From the NCBI GenBank assembly GCA_015832175.1, contig WJXW01000016.1:558001-622000 (forward strand): a stretch of 64,000 bases of DNA, given 5' to 3'. The notes under the pieces are model-generated. The model made no database searches. It had not been told where the DNA came from and worked only from the letters and a program-made list of their open reading frames with translations. Source of the DNA: Paraphaeosphaeria minitans. Lineage: Eukaryota > Ascomycota > Dothideomycetes > Pleosporales > Didymosphaeriaceae. A program made the position numbers and the translations under genes. Below, in pieces: positions 49,588-61,518 of the stretch (positions are counted from its first letter, which is position 1; the number at the start of each line of letters is the position of its first letter).

Positions 49588-50474
49588 ACACTGAGGGACA
49601 GATTGGTGAGATGGAGACTGGGAATGGTACTGGGAGGAGGGTGACACGTGACGATGAGGAGGGTGAAGGAAGGCGAGCATCGGTCGTTCCAGATGTTGAC
49701 TAGACTCGCTTTGTACTTTGAATGCACTAGATTTCGCTTCGGAAGTTGAGTGGACGTGAGGTGTGGGCAAAAGGGGTTTCGGAATCCGATGTCCGTATGG
49801 CAATTGTCTTGGTGAAGTGTGCGTGAGCATACATGGAAGACTAGGGGTCATGGTGGTTAGGGTAGTTTGCTATACTGAGCACGCGATGGAAATGTAATCC
49901 AAGCAGACCAAAACCCTACTTTGTAAGTGGCAAATGTGCTTTGGAAACCCGCAATAACAGCCGAAACACTCTCTCCCGTCTTTCTGATGGCACTCGGCAC
50001 AGAATATCCACTCGCAGGGGGGCGCTTCCCATCCAAGCCTTGCACCTTAAGCGAGCTTAACGAGGCTTGGCCAATCACGAGGTGAGCAGCGCGCATCGTC
50101 ACCGGCGCGGCGTGTTCCTGATCGACATGCGACAAACACTGACCCCAGGAACCCGCGATGGCAATCTCGAATTCACCCGCCGCTAGGGGTCGGTGCGTGA
50201 CTTTCGACTCTGTGCCCTGCTGCGTCCTTTTTCACCGTCCCTCGCTCGAAGGCGGCATCCACTCGCTTGCTGTTGCTTGATTCCTTGTCGGACGCCATTG
50301 CCTTGATCAGACAGACGATTGTGCCGCCTCCAACATTGAACCCACCTTCGCTCGACGGTCGTGTTGTGTCCTCCTTTTGCGGTTGAATTGTCCTTCGCTC
50401 CGTCTCCAGCTTGCATTTCCACATTGCCACAAGAAACCCGATAGAACGAACGCTCCCTATTGAATCTGGTCGCC
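49588..50474. other. intergenic, GH72 promoter
   Basis: No gene seen. Contains the stray repeat unit at 49825-49839. The stretch just before 50475 is the GH72 leader. Confidence 0.4.
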
Positions 50475-51995
50475 ATGTTCACCATGCGCACAGCACTACT
50501 GGCCTCGGCGGCAATCACTGCAGTCAGCGCCATCGACACCATCTCCGTCAAGGGGGCCAAGTTCTTCACCAAGAGCGGCGATCAGTTCTTCGTCAAGGGT
50601 ACACACCAGTTGAACACTTCACACGATCCTCACGCTAACTTCTGCAGGAATCGCATACCAGCTCGTCCCCGACGACCCGCTCGTCGATGACACGCAATGC
50701 AAGCTCGACTCGGACCTAATGAAGTCGATCGGGACCAACTCGATACGCGTTTACCACGTCGATCCCTCCGCCAACCACGACGACTGCATGAAGACCTTCG
50801 CTGACGCCGGCATTTACATCTGGTTGGATCTCGATACCTTCGACACGCAGATCGAGCAGGTATGCAGACACACTGCGCAACATCTATGCACGGAAGACTG
50901 ACCAGACTAGACAAGCCCGCAATGGAACCAGACGCAGCTTGACCGCTTTTCTGCCGTCATGGATACTTTCCACAAGTACGACAACCTGGCAGGCTTCTTC
51001 GTGGGCAATGAGGTATTGACGACGAGTATGTCATCCACACCATCTGCGCTTCTCAAGCCATATTAACAGCCTACTAGGTAATGGTTCTGTTGCTGCTCCC
51101 TATGTCAAGGCCGCGGCCCGTGATCTCAAGGCATACCGCGACAAGAAGAACTACCGCAACATACCCATCGGTTACTCGGCCGCCGATATTGCGACGCTCC
51201 GTCCAATGCTGCAGAACTACCTGGCTTGTGGCGACAATGCCTCCGAGGCACTGGACTTCTACTCATTGAATGCTTACTCGTGGTGCGGAGACTCCACCTT
51301 CCAACGGTCAGGCTACGCCGAGCTCATCAAAAATGTGACCAACGTGGACTACAACATCCCCATCTTTCTGTCAGAGACCGGTTGCATCAAGCCACGCCCT
51401 CGTGACTGGGCTGACCAAGAGGCCATCTTTGGTCCCGACATGATGGATAACTGGAGCGGTTCCATCGTCTATGAGTGGATCAACGAAGCCAACGAGTACG
51501 GTATCGTCAGCTACGGCGACAAAGTAGATCCCGCTTCTCCCGGTGAGTCTAGTGCGCACACCAGAGCTGCGGCTATACTGACAACCCGTCCCAGGTGCCC
51601 CTCCGGACGGCTTCCCGCGCTCCGGCACGCCCACGCCCATGACTCCTGAATTCCCCAACCTCAGCAGCAGGTGGAAGACGCTCACCCCCTCTGGCGTCAA
51701 GGCCTCAGCCTACAATCCTACGCTTACGCCTCCGCCTTGCCCAGCCTTCACGAGCAACGTCTGGGAGGTCGATGCCAAGTCGGAAATGCCTTCGATCGGC
51801 CAGACGTACCAAGCGCAGCAGTCGGACGCCAGCACGACGGGCATTGGCGCGAGCGCGAGTCCGACCAGCCAGGGTAGCGCGAGCGCCTCGCCCAGTGCTG
51901 ACAAGGGCGCTGGGTCTACGGTCTCTGTGTGGGGACTGCAGGGCATGAGTCTTGGGTTCGTGGCCATGGTTGCTGGATTCTGCATCTGGTTGTGA
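50475..51995 (+). CDS. GPI-anchored GH72 beta-1,3-glucanosyltransferase
   Basis: Gas/Gel-type enzyme that cuts and re-joins beta-1,3-glucan chains at the cell wall. Five exons: 50475-50598, 50648-50859, 50911-51025, 51078-51542, 51595-51995; 438 aa. Signal peptide MFTMRTALLASAAITAVSA. Catalytic-domain marks: GTNSIRVYHVDP, acid/base Glu146 in FFVGNEVLTT, DFYSLNAYSWCG, nucleophile Glu250 in IFLSETGC, and YEWINEANEYG. There is no CBM43 cysteine domain, so it belongs to the shorter Gel subgroup. A Ser/Ala/Thr-rich stretch and a hydrophobic C-terminus (LGFVAMVAGFCIWL) form the GPI-anchor signal. Introns are 49-52 nt. It is the best defined member of the cell-surface group at 49-53 kb. Confidence 0.94.
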
Positions 51996-52365
51996 GTGGG
52001 GCTACGTGAGAGGGCAGTCATGAAACGCGCTGGCGAGTTGCCGACGGCATCGCACTGTGGAGCAACAACGGTCGACATTGCGCCGACTTGTGGTCTTTGG
52101 CCATGTGATTTGAGCGGTAATGAGCGGTGGAAGGCGATGGAACGTTTCGTGGAGCAGAGCCCAGGAAGCGGTGGCGCGGTGGCGCGGTGATGGGCTTGGT
52201 TGGTACATATACCCCCTTTCTTCATTCAAACATGGCATGCGGGCATGGCGCTGGTGTATAGATGGTACGATAATACGATGGCTATTGACGCGTGCAAGGG
52301 CTCGGCGAAGCTGATGCACAGCACGCTCGTGCGCTTCCTCGATTTCTATCCACCCCTTGACCTGC
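51996..52365. other. intergenic between convergent genes
   Basis: Shared 3' region of the GH72 gene and the cysteine-rich gene. Nothing recognisable. Confidence 0.4.
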
Positions 52366-53122
52366 CTAACACTTGGTCGATGTGCAATTGCACTTTCCTT
52401 CGAGCTTCCCCTTTGCGATGCAGCATGTTGCTGGCTAGGCACGGGTCAGCTTGCAACATGACGATGCGCATACGTATGGCTCGGCTCGACTCGACTCGAC
52501 TCACATTGTTGTGACACCAGCCGTAGCAGTCGTTGTCCGCGTCGCACGTCCCGTCCATCCGGCAGCTTCCCAGCGTGCAGACTCCCGTGCAGCATGTGGC
52601 TCCGCCGTAGCCTGTGGGCGCGCCGGGCGTGGCGCCTGGTTAGTGTGCGTTTGGATGTGGTGGTGGTGACAAAGGGGTCGGCTTACAATTGTAGTCGTTG
52701 ACACATTTTGCACCTGCGTTGTTGCCGGGGGCTGTGCAGCTGCCGAGTTTGCAGATTTTGTTGCAGCAGTTTGCGCCGCCGTAGCTGGGGGGGGAGGGGT
52801 GTTAGTTGGGCGGGGAGGGGTGGTGGGTGATGGGCTGGAGTAGGTGCGGGATCGGTGTTTGGGAGAATGGATCGCGTGGAGGTGGGTGTAGGTGTAGGTG
52901 TAGGTGTAGGTGTAGGTGTAGGTGTAAGACACGCGTAAGTATAGGTACGCAGTACCCAAACACCACCACCCACCCCACGCCCACATCTACCCCCCCGAAC
53001 AACACATACCAATTATTGTCCTTGACGCAGGGACCGCCCACATCGGCGCGAGGCGTCAGAGCCACGGCCTCCACCGCCGCCGCAGCGGTGAACACAACGG
53101 ACAGGATTCCGGCGACTTTCAT
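52366..53122 (-). CDS. small secreted protein with three cysteine-rich modules
   Basis: Four exons, 53122-53010, 52784-52687, 52635-52505 and 52434-52366, give 136 aa with 20 cysteines after the signal peptide (MKVAGILSVVFTAAAAVEA). Module 1 reads C-x5-C-x5-CC-x3-C-x4-C (CYGGANCCNKICKLGSC). Module 2 is C-x5-C-x13-CC-x3-C-x4-C (GYGGATCCTGVCTLGSC). Module 3 is C-x5-C-x3-C-x6-CC then C-x-C-x4-C. All splice joins keep cysteine spacing; reading through the last intron would instead add a cysteine-poor tail. The spacing is knottin-like. Such proteins are often effectors, antimicrobial peptides or inhibitors in fungi, but no family match is claimed. The first intron (225 nt) holds a GTGTAG repeat. 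Confidence 0.8.
52884..52926. repeat. GTGTAG hexanucleotide repeat in intron 1
   Basis: About seven copies inside the first intron of the cysteine-rich protein gene; it explains that intron's unusual length. Confidence 0.9.
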
Positions 53123-55523
53123 GGCAGCGGCTGGAGGAGTCTCGGCGCTACTTTGCAACGTACACCTGGCCCTTCTCTTGCGCGACATCTCTCTTCGCTT
53201 TTATAGGTACCTTTTGGTCTGCCTCTCCCGCTTCCCCCTCCCCTCCCGCCCGGTGCAGGCAGGTCGCTCGCGTAGGTAGGTGTACCTACCCGGTTTGTCC
53301 TGCATCCGCAGATACCTCCTCCATGTCTGCCTGCCTACCTATCTGTCTGCCTATCTGTCCGCATCCCACGAGCGCGCGATAGTGCGCTAGATGAAAGCCA
53401 ATACTCCAGCAGCTGCAGGCAGCGTCGTCCTGGGACTCGGGGCGTGGGGCATCGTCCGGTCGGTCCTCGGCTTCCTGGGTGGTTTCGCGGGGGTGGGAGT
53501 GGGAGTGGAGGATGGGGTGTCTGGATTGGGTGGTGCGACGGCGGCGGCTGTAGGTACATGCGGTACCTACGTGTGGGGAATGATGGCGCGTCGAGATGCT
53601 ATTGATAGAACCCCGGATGAAGGGAAGGGAAGCGAGGTGAGGTGAAGCGAGGTGAGGTGAAGCGAGGTGAGGTGAAGTGAGGTGAGGTGAGCCTTACCAA
53701 CGACCACGCGGACCGCACGGGATACGACTCGAGAAATCGTGCGGTGATGCGTCGCTCGGCCATCGTACCTACCGCATACCCTCCTCTCCACGAGGTTACG
53801 TCCAGCGAGATCCGTGACTCTCCACCGACCTTCCCTCCCTCCCCCCCTCTCCCGCCCGCGGTGCCAGACCTTCCGCAAAAGCTCGCGTGCACAGTGGGAT
53901 ATTCGACTTCACGATGCAACTGCATGCTGCACGCTACGCGGCTCCGTGTTTGCATCAGTTGCGTCGGTTGCAGGATGCCGCGCCGGGTATTCCCTCTCCC
54001 CCCCCGATGCAAGAGAATACCCGGGGTAAAGTGGTGCTCGTTTTTTTTTTCCTTCTTTCTTTCTTTGCTGCTCAGGTCCGGAATGATGGCGGATGGGGAG
54101 AATAGGCTGTTTGGGTGCAGTTTCGGGGGGTTGTGTGTGTGTGTGTGCATGTATAGCGATGCACCTAGAGATGGTCGCTTATGTAGGTAGTAAGTAAGCC
54201 TTGTGGGAAGAAAAGCTAGGCAGTGAATAAGCCTTGTGGAAGGAAAAGCTAGGTAGTGGATAAGAATCTTTTGCACCCTTTGAGATAAAGTGTTGGATAC
54301 TGGAGAGTGTATATATGACCAAGAAGCGTTGATACGTTTAGTCGATATGCATCTACAGATGGTGTCTCCCAGGGCAACTCAGGCCCTCATGCATTTAATT
54401 CCATAACACGGTAAGAATACAGTAAAAGCTAGAGTTGAGATGAGTCTGACCCAGAATCCAATTCTATATTTCTTCTTCGTAGCACGACATGAGATTACCA
54501 CACCAGGGGGTTCCCAGCATGCCCGTCTATGAACAGTCGCTGTGCTTGTTGGTGCATCGTGACTCGGACATCCACGTCGCTCTCACGTCGAAGCTCGGAC
54601 AGGTATGCTCGAATGCTGTGTACGCTCACTCTCACGTCGGGGTGAAGCATGGCCGGGCGCTAGAAGCTGGCATGAGGGAGTGGATGGCTGCATCAGGGGG
54701 TGAAGCATGGCCGGGATCGCGAAATCAGATGGCGATGGGCAGCAGAGGGTAGCAGATGGGCAGCAGAGGGTAGCAGATGGGCAGAGAGGGTAGCAGATGG
54801 GCAGCAGAGGGTAGCAGATGGGCAGAGAGGGTAGCAATTTTCCTTGCCGGCAGAAATGCTCACGGCGCAATGGGTGCGATGCAAAGGGAACGCGGGAACG
54901 GGGCAACGGGGCAACGGGGGGCAAAGGCGGCGGTGATTGGTAATGTGCGGCTGGCAACGAGGGCTAGCGGCAGGTTAGCGGGACTTGGCGGGGAAGGAGC
55001 GCACCGCGGTTTTCAATGGGGGAAGCGACCGATGACGTTTCCTCACCTCCTTCTTCTCGTCACCTACGTCACGCATTCACCTCGACGCGCATCCGCGAGC
55101 AACACCACGCCCGCCCGCATTGCGACCGCTTCACCACCGAAATACCTATACCGCCTGAGAACTGATCGCATGGTCGGTCCCTTGCGCATCCGTGCAAAGA
55201 CGACTACAACGCCATCCTCAGGGTAAGAAGCGCACGCGTCTTGACGTCAGGCATTTTCCCTCTCGTCCACGTCTTCGAGAGCGTCCAGTATCGCATCTCC
55301 AGCCCAGCCCAGCCCAGCCCAGCCCATCACCGCCATTGGCAAAGCGCACAAGAGCTGACCGATTGTGTGCCAGTACACGCATTCCGGCGAATCCACTGCG
55401 AGGGTTGCCCCGTGGAGGCCCAGAGACGAGTTTTTGGTGAGGAGAGAAAGGGTTGGTGGTTCCGCGTCAGCCTACATCTCCCTGTGCAGTCACCTGCCCG
55501 ACGTCATCCTACCACCTCGGACA
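53123..55523. other. 2.4-kb gene-free region rich in simple repeats, atf promoter
   Basis: No supported gene; 53391-53645 (plus) is a short hydrophobic frame without family features. Repeats: a 15-bp AGCGAGGTGAGGTGA unit in four copies at 53631-53690; a GGGCAGCAGAGGGTAGCAGAT-like minisatellite at about 54737-54835; a CCCAG run at 55301-55324. A good GTAAGA donor at about 55228 could mark a 5' UTR intron of the bZIP gene. Confidence 0.5.
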
Positions 55524-57770
55524 ATGGCTGCCGCTACAACATCATCCAGCATGTCGCCCAAGGAGAACGCGAACAAGTCGCTTCCAACCAAACTCGAAGG
55601 TACGTCTTGTCGTCGCATGCCCTCTTTTCATCCTTGCCACGCCCTGCTGCCCTCGACCTCGACACCCGTGGCTGCCCTCTGCCCTCTGCCCTCTGCCCTC
55701 TGCCCTCTGCCCTCGGCCCTAGGCCCTCTACCCTCCTGCCTGTCGCCGTGCTTCGTGGTGTCGTCATGGCAGTGACGCTGACCACGCCTTTCAGAACCAG
55801 TCAAGGTGGAAGCTGCCGACAAGCAGAGTAAGTTCCTCTTCCAGTGCTCGCGACTGCCGTCGCCTTCCCTCTGCCACCCGGACCATGCTAACGTCTCCCA
55901 GCGGCGACGACCCAAGAGACGACCACGTCAGACGCAAAGCCTGCCACCACCAATGCGCCCTTGGGCCCTCCACCGAAACCCAATACCACTGGCGATACTC
56001 TGGACTACTTCAACACGTACGTGAACCCATGCCCACATCCTAGGCCGTCTGCCCTGGTTGGAATCGCCGTCGCGACCTCTCCCTCAAGCGGCTCCAGCGC
56101 TTGGCTCCGGCGTCTTTGAACCGAGATGCTGTGGGCTCCCAACGGGAGTGATGCGCCGCTCGATTTAGAGCCTGTGGACTTCTCCGACTGGTTGATGCAT
56201 TCCACTCATCGCCGTTGCCCTTCGACCATGGCTAACGTCCGAACAGGGTGCACAATACCTTTAGCGTTGAGCCCAACCCGTTCGAGGCTTCTTTCGGTAT
56301 GCTCGCTGTGCTCAACATCTTTGCCAAGTCCTACTGACATCGATCTAGGAGGCCAGTCAGGACCAGCCGAAACCCCCGGAAAGACTGTCTTGCCCCCTGT
56401 CGCTAACATCACGTCGCCAGCGCCACTGCCGGGCATCACCCCTGGCTGGCAATCGCTGCGCGCGGGCCCCCTGAGCCCTGCTATGCTCTCAGGCCCCACG
56501 AACCAGGCTGATTACTTCGGCGAGTCGTTTAGAGGGTTCCCAACGCCTAACGAGTCTTCTCTGAGAACCGGTTTGACGCCTGGTGGGGGCGGGTCCATGT
56601 TCCCTGCACCTAGTCCCAACACGCAAGCTATTTTCAATCTCCAGAGCACAGGCGTTACACCAGGCACCGCTGAATTCCAGCAGTCTGCTCTACGTGCCGC
56701 TGCTCAATCTCAAGCCAATCAAAACAAGGCCATCGGCACCTCGGGTCCCACTTCTCAACCCGATACCGCCACCGCTGGAATGGATCGAACAAATAACTTC
56801 CCTCTGCAACAGCCTCAGCAGCGTCGTGCTCAGAACGACCCCTATTCCAACCACGACGTTAGCAACGCCGCCAATGACCTGCTTTCTTTTGCCACTCAGA
56901 ACGGCGGCGCTCGCAACGGCCAACAGCCCTATTCCATGCCGCCTCAACAGCAGGGTATGCATGCTGGGCACATGCCTGTCCAACCCGTCGGCCATAACAA
57001 CAGCCGCCGGAATACAAAGGGCTCCATCAACAGCACGACGGGCTCCGCAGATACGGGAGACTTTTCTGAAAGCGGCCAGAGTGATGAAGCGAAAACCAAC
57101 ATTCGCACGCGCGGCAAGAAGGGCGCTGCCAATCAAAAGCAGACCGCCGGTACCAAGCGGAAAGCAGAGGAACCCAAAGGCAACAGTAGGAAGAAGAGCG
57201 TTGCCGCGTCTCTAGGTGATGAAGACGAAGATATGCAATCCGACGATGATGTGAAGAACGAAGAAATAAATGGCAGGAAGATGACCGACGAGGAGAAGCG
57301 CAAGAACTTCCTTGAACGAAACAGGTCAGTGGCAGCTTCATGTCCGCCATGGGATGCTTTACTGACATGTCAACAGGGTTGCTGCACTCAAATGTCGTCA
57401 ACGTAAGAAGCAGTGGCTTGCCAACCTTCAGGCCAAGGTGGAACTGTTCAGTACAGAGAACGATGCTCTCTCGGCTACAGTTACACAGCTGCGTGAGGAG
57501 ATTGTCAACCTCAAGACGCTCCTTCTTGCACACAAGGACTGCCCCGTCTCCCAGGCCCAAGGCTTACATGGCGCGGCTATGAACAACTTTCTTGGGAGCG
57601 ACATGAACCACCAAAATCCGTACGGCATTGCCCAGTTACAGCCCAATGGTGTGCATATGGGCATGCCTATGCAGCCCAACGGCCAGATGATGAACCGGTT
57701 CGTATTCCCATCTCAACGTGGACCAGGTGCAGAGGACCAGGAGAATGCATCTTACCCACCCAAGTACTAG
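55524..57770 (+). CDS. atfA: ATF/CREB-type bZIP transcription factor (Atf1/AtfA-like)
   Basis: Stress-response bZIP factor, a nuclear target of Sty1/Hog1-type MAP kinases in fungi (family knowledge). Six exons: 55524-55599, 55795-55827, 55902-56016, 56247-56296, 56349-57324, 57377-57770; 547 aa. The N-terminal transactivation half has LPPVANITSPAPLPGITPGW and several Ser/Thr-Pro sites. The basic region NFLERNRVAALKCRQRKKQW spans the last intron, followed by a leucine zipper (LQAKVELFSTENDALSATVT and beyond). The C-terminal tail ends QENASYPPKY. Long introns 1 (195 nt) and 3 (230 nt) contrast with the 52-nt ones; intron 1 carries a CCCTCTG repeat. The gene symbol is by homology to Aspergillus AtfA. 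Confidence 0.92.
55676..55722. repeat. CCCTCTG minisatellite in atfA intron 1
   Basis: Six to seven copies of the 7-bp unit, the last ones diverged. Confidence 0.9.
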
Positions 57771-59258
57771 GATAATGGATAATGGCTTACCGACCCTCCA
57801 GATAAACGCAATAGGAGTGCGTTGAGTGTGCGTTGAACATGCGACTGCGCCTCGTCGAATGCTCCACCTGGTCTGGTCAACGGCGTGTCGGCCACGGCCC
57901 TCGGGCGCTCGCGGCAACGATCGTCAACCTATCACTTTGTAATCACCAGCACCTTACCCATTCTCCCCGCCCGGACGTTCGGCCTCTCCCTGGCAATGCA
58001 TGGTTGGACGTTCGGAATTTTTTGGCGTACGCAACCTCGTCATCACCACAGAATATCTCCCCTCTGATGGCATGGCACGCACAATACGCGATCACGATCT
58101 ATATACCTGCTCGTTTCTTTAAGTAACCTACTTGTCGGTTTGCATACAAAGGTGGTAATGGCTGGGCTGGCGTTTTATGGCGTATAAATACACCGGCCAT
58201 TCTGAGCTCATCGGGCGGCTTGGGATCTCTTGTTGATGTTGCAAGTTCTTCGGCACTTGCCTTCATTCCTTCGCGGTGTACTGGCTAGCATGCAGGGGTT
58301 TTTTGTTTACTGTTTCGGCTGCAACGGTTAGGGCACACGGGGGAGGGACGGCGTATGAAGATGCGCAGAAGAAGCGTGTGCTTGGGAAGGTGGCTCCGAG
58401 GGTAGACAGCTACCTATTCATGTACGTGTACGCGATTGAATGGAAATTCATTACCAGATTTTGTGGTTTGCACTAGGGAGAGTACCATTCATGGACGTGG
58501 GTGGGTCCGGTGGATGGGATTGAGGCATCTGCATGGCATTGGGTTGTTGCCCTCACCCGCTTAAAAAAAAGAAAAGGAAAAGGAATAAAAAGATGAGATG
58601 ATAGAAGAGTAGGTCGCTAGATGAATCGCCTGTGCTTGGGTGGAATGTAGAGGTGTGGAAGGAGAACAGAAAAAAAAAGGACAGAAGGTAGGGAAGAAGA
58701 AGAGCAAGAGCAAGAGCAAGAGCAAGAGCAAGAGCAAGAGCAAGAGCAAGAGCAAGAGCAAGAGCAAGAGCAAGAGCAAGAGCAAGAGCAAGAGCAAGAG
58801 CAAGAGCAAGAGCAAGAGCAAGAGCAAGAGCAAGAGCAAGAGCAAGAGCAAGAGCAAGAGCAAGAGCAAGAGCAAGAACAAGAACAAGGCAAGTCTGCCC
58901 CCACCATGCCATGTGCTCAACGCCTCGAAGAACAGTGAGTCCCGGAAAGAAAAGAAAAAAAAAAGACTAAGCACCGAGGGGTGGGTAGAGTGAGTCTGAC
59001 AACGGGATGGGGTAAGGGAGTTTGTGGTGTCGTTGGGCTGGCTTGCGTGATGTTCGGGCGGTGGGGATGGGAGAGGGAGAGGGAGAGGGGAAAGGGAGGG
59101 TGCTGTGCGTACGCTCTACCTACGTCAAGCACAGCGCGACTCGGATCGCGGCAGGACCGTCTGTTACCCTTTGTTGCGCCCTCGGACAGAAGCTTCCGCT
59201 CTTGCTTCGCGTCGTCGTCGTAGTCGTCGTCGTCGTTGTGCGCCTCCTCCTCCTCACC
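57771..59258. other. intergenic with long hexanucleotide repeat
   Basis: No gene supported. Contains the AGAGCA array listed separately, a GA-rich run at 59065-59100, and a CGT trinucleotide run at 59210-59236. Confidence 0.5.
58699..58882. repeat. (AGAGCA)n hexanucleotide array
   Basis: About 30 near-perfect copies; the last two change to AGAACA. All frames stay open through it, which creates false Ser-Lys, Leu-Ala and Cys-Ser polypeptides. Confidence 0.95.
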
Positions 59259-60893
59259 TCACGACCTCTCCGACTTGATGCATGCCTTCCTCCCTGCACC
59301 ACCGCACGCGCCGTCTCGCTCTGCCCCCGCCCCCGCCCCCGCCCCTGCAGCACCACCACCGTCCCCCTGTGCCTTCATGTTCGCCAGCATCGCCACAGTG
59401 ACTTTGCCGCGCATGTCAAAGTTCATGGCGGGCAGGAGTTGGTGGAGTAGGGCGTCGTCCGCGCTGGAGGCGATGGCGTCGGCGACGAGATGTTGCAGTG
59501 CGGGCGGGGGGTTTGGCGTCTGCAGGGTGACTTTGAAGACCTCGCCGACGACGCGGGGCGAGGAGAGTGGGTCTGCGTCTGCGTCTGCATCCGCGTCCGG
59601 GTGTGCGTCGCCCCGCGTGCACACGTCGAGCAGGTCCTTCAGGGTGACGGCTTCGGTCTTTGCGCGGTGGAGGATGCGGGCTGCCGCTGAGGTGAGGAGG
59701 GCCATGCAGTCGGCGGCGAGACGGGCGATGCCGAGTTTGTCGGCGAGGGAGTGGATGGCGCAGAGGTGGGTGACGGATGTGAAGGGGGGCGGGGCGTCGG
59801 ACTGGTAGAGCCACTCGACGAGGGCGTGGACCGTGGCGGGGTCTTCGGACGGGAGGAGGATGCGGTGCTGGGCGGCGGCTTTGACGGGGTTTTTGGAGGC
59901 GTCCTTTTTCTCTGCGGCCTTGCTCCTGTGCAGGTGGAGGTGGAGTCGCTCCAGGACTGTGTATGTGGCTTGGTCTTGGAGTTGCTGGAGACGGCCTGGC
60001 ACGTCGGTGAAGGGGTACTGCTGCCGGTCGAACTTCTTGCCGGGGGCTTGATCCAGAGGTCGTTGGTCTTGAAGACGGTGTCCGTGGCTTCGGCGAGGCG
60101 CTGTGCGATGGGGACCTGCGTCTCGGGGAGTGGGAAGTTGGTCATGCACTCGACGATGAGCGCCAGAGCCTGTGCGAACCCCGTCAGCGGCACGCAGCGA
60201 GACGGCACGGCGCGAGCGAGCGAGCGCATACCTTCTCCCGGCATCTGTCTGTGCGTTGGATCTTGTGCAGCTCCAGAAGCGGATAGAACTGCTTGACGCG
60301 CTTCCGAAGCGCCTTCACCTGAGCGTAGCGCGCGCGGAGGTCCTCGGCTTGCCAGAACACGTCCAGCTGCAACTGGCTTTGTCCGCAGAGGATGCCCACG
60401 GGGATGTAGTACCGCGTGCTGAGGTCGTTGCCGCACTCGACGGTGATGGGCATGTTGGAAACGACACTGTTGCTGGTCAGCTGGCCTTCTAGCACTGGAA
60501 CGAAACATGCGCACTCGAGTGCGAAGTCCTGCTTTGAACGCTCGTCGTCTGCAGGGCGAACGAATCCGGATGACACTGCCTGGTGAGGATTTTGGAGCTG
60601 AGCACTCTCCGGCTTGGGCACCTTGTCAACGCTGTAACCCTGGGATGGTGGCGTGGACAAGTGCATGTCGTTGCCTTTGAACTATGTCAGACGGAATGTC
60701 TTCGAGATCTCACGATGTGACTGACCGGGCTCAGACTTTGCTGGCGTCTCGATTCGGCGCCGCTTCCCGAGCGGTACAGAGCCCTTCACAATGGGAGTTA
60801 GCACAGCGCTTGTCCTACGCAATTGCCTGCAACTGGCGTACGTACCTCGCTGAGCGTCGACAGCGGGGTCGCGTTGCGCACGTTCGGAAGCAT
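59259..60893 (-). CDS. BTB/POZ-like nuclear protein with one-base frameshift
   Basis: Exons 60893-60846, 60783-60726, 60674-60232 and 60169-59259; about 486 aa if one base is restored. N-terminus MLPNVRNATPLSTLSEG, then the NLS-like GKRRRIETP. A conserved-looking domain follows (QDFALECACFVPVLEGQL, YYIPVGILCGQSQLQLDVFW, LALIVECMTNFPLPE). After NDLWIKPP at a run of five G (60042-60046 on plus) the frame must shift for GKKFDRQQYPFTDVPGRLQQ and a BTB-like end (HALVEWLYQSDAPP, HSLADKLGIARLAADC) to continue. Both halves read well in their own frames. The protein resembles fungal BTB-domain proteins annotated as transcription factors. An indel in a homopolymer (assembly error) is the simplest explanation; a disabled gene is the alternative. 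The Ala/Asp tract comes from a hexanucleotide repeat. Confidence 0.72.
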
Positions 60894-61518
60894 GGTAGCG
60901 TTGGTCAGCAGGAGTCAAATGAGTTGAGATGTTGGAGGGTTGAGGAGGGTGCCTCGAGAGGTGGGTGGGAAATAGGTAGGTTGATCGAGCTGCGTTTTGA
61001 AGTAAGAGAAACCTGGGCCAGCCCGCAGCCAGCCAAGGCAACGACGTGAGACAATTTGAAGCGGTGACGGCGGGAGAGAGAAGGTTGTCGACGAGCGACT
61101 AGTGCGGGTCTTTGTGTGGGCGAGGGAGAGAGAGAGGGAGAGAGAGGGAGAGGGAGAGGGAGAGGGAGAGAGGCAAACGGGAAAAGAGCAGCGAGACAGA
61201 AATGAAATGAGCGAAAGCTACCCGTTTACATCTGGCGACCGAGGCTGGTATTGTGCACGCCCGGGCTATCGCATTCTTCAGATGGAATCAACTAAGCGGC
61301 AGATTGAGCGAAGAAACAGGGGTATCTTATAACAGTGTCTACCTTCTTCTCCCGATGCGGACCCAAGTTCAAGAAATGCCGTATGAACGCATGAACAGAA
61401 GCTCCATGCCAATCTAGGATAGCCCAGCAATTGCATTCGGTAAATGCATATACAGTATCGTGTGGTCCTCTCAAACGCCCTGTTCGCCCGTGTCCATCTG
61501 GGTGCTTCTCTACGAATG
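60894..61518. other. intergenic with GA-rich repeat
   Basis: Promoter of the BTB gene and 3' end of GCP3. 61121-61172 is a purine GAGAGG run. No gene seen. Confidence 0.45.

Noticed and set aside
53391..53645. Short hydrophobic open frame
   Set aside because: Gly/Val-rich by composition, runs into a tandem repeat at its end, and shows no signal-peptide or domain pattern.
58553..58993. Open frames on both strands with Leu-Ala, Cys-Ser or Ser-Lys repeats
   Set aside because: They are produced by the AGAGCA hexanucleotide array, which leaves every frame open. There is no start context, intron or domain.
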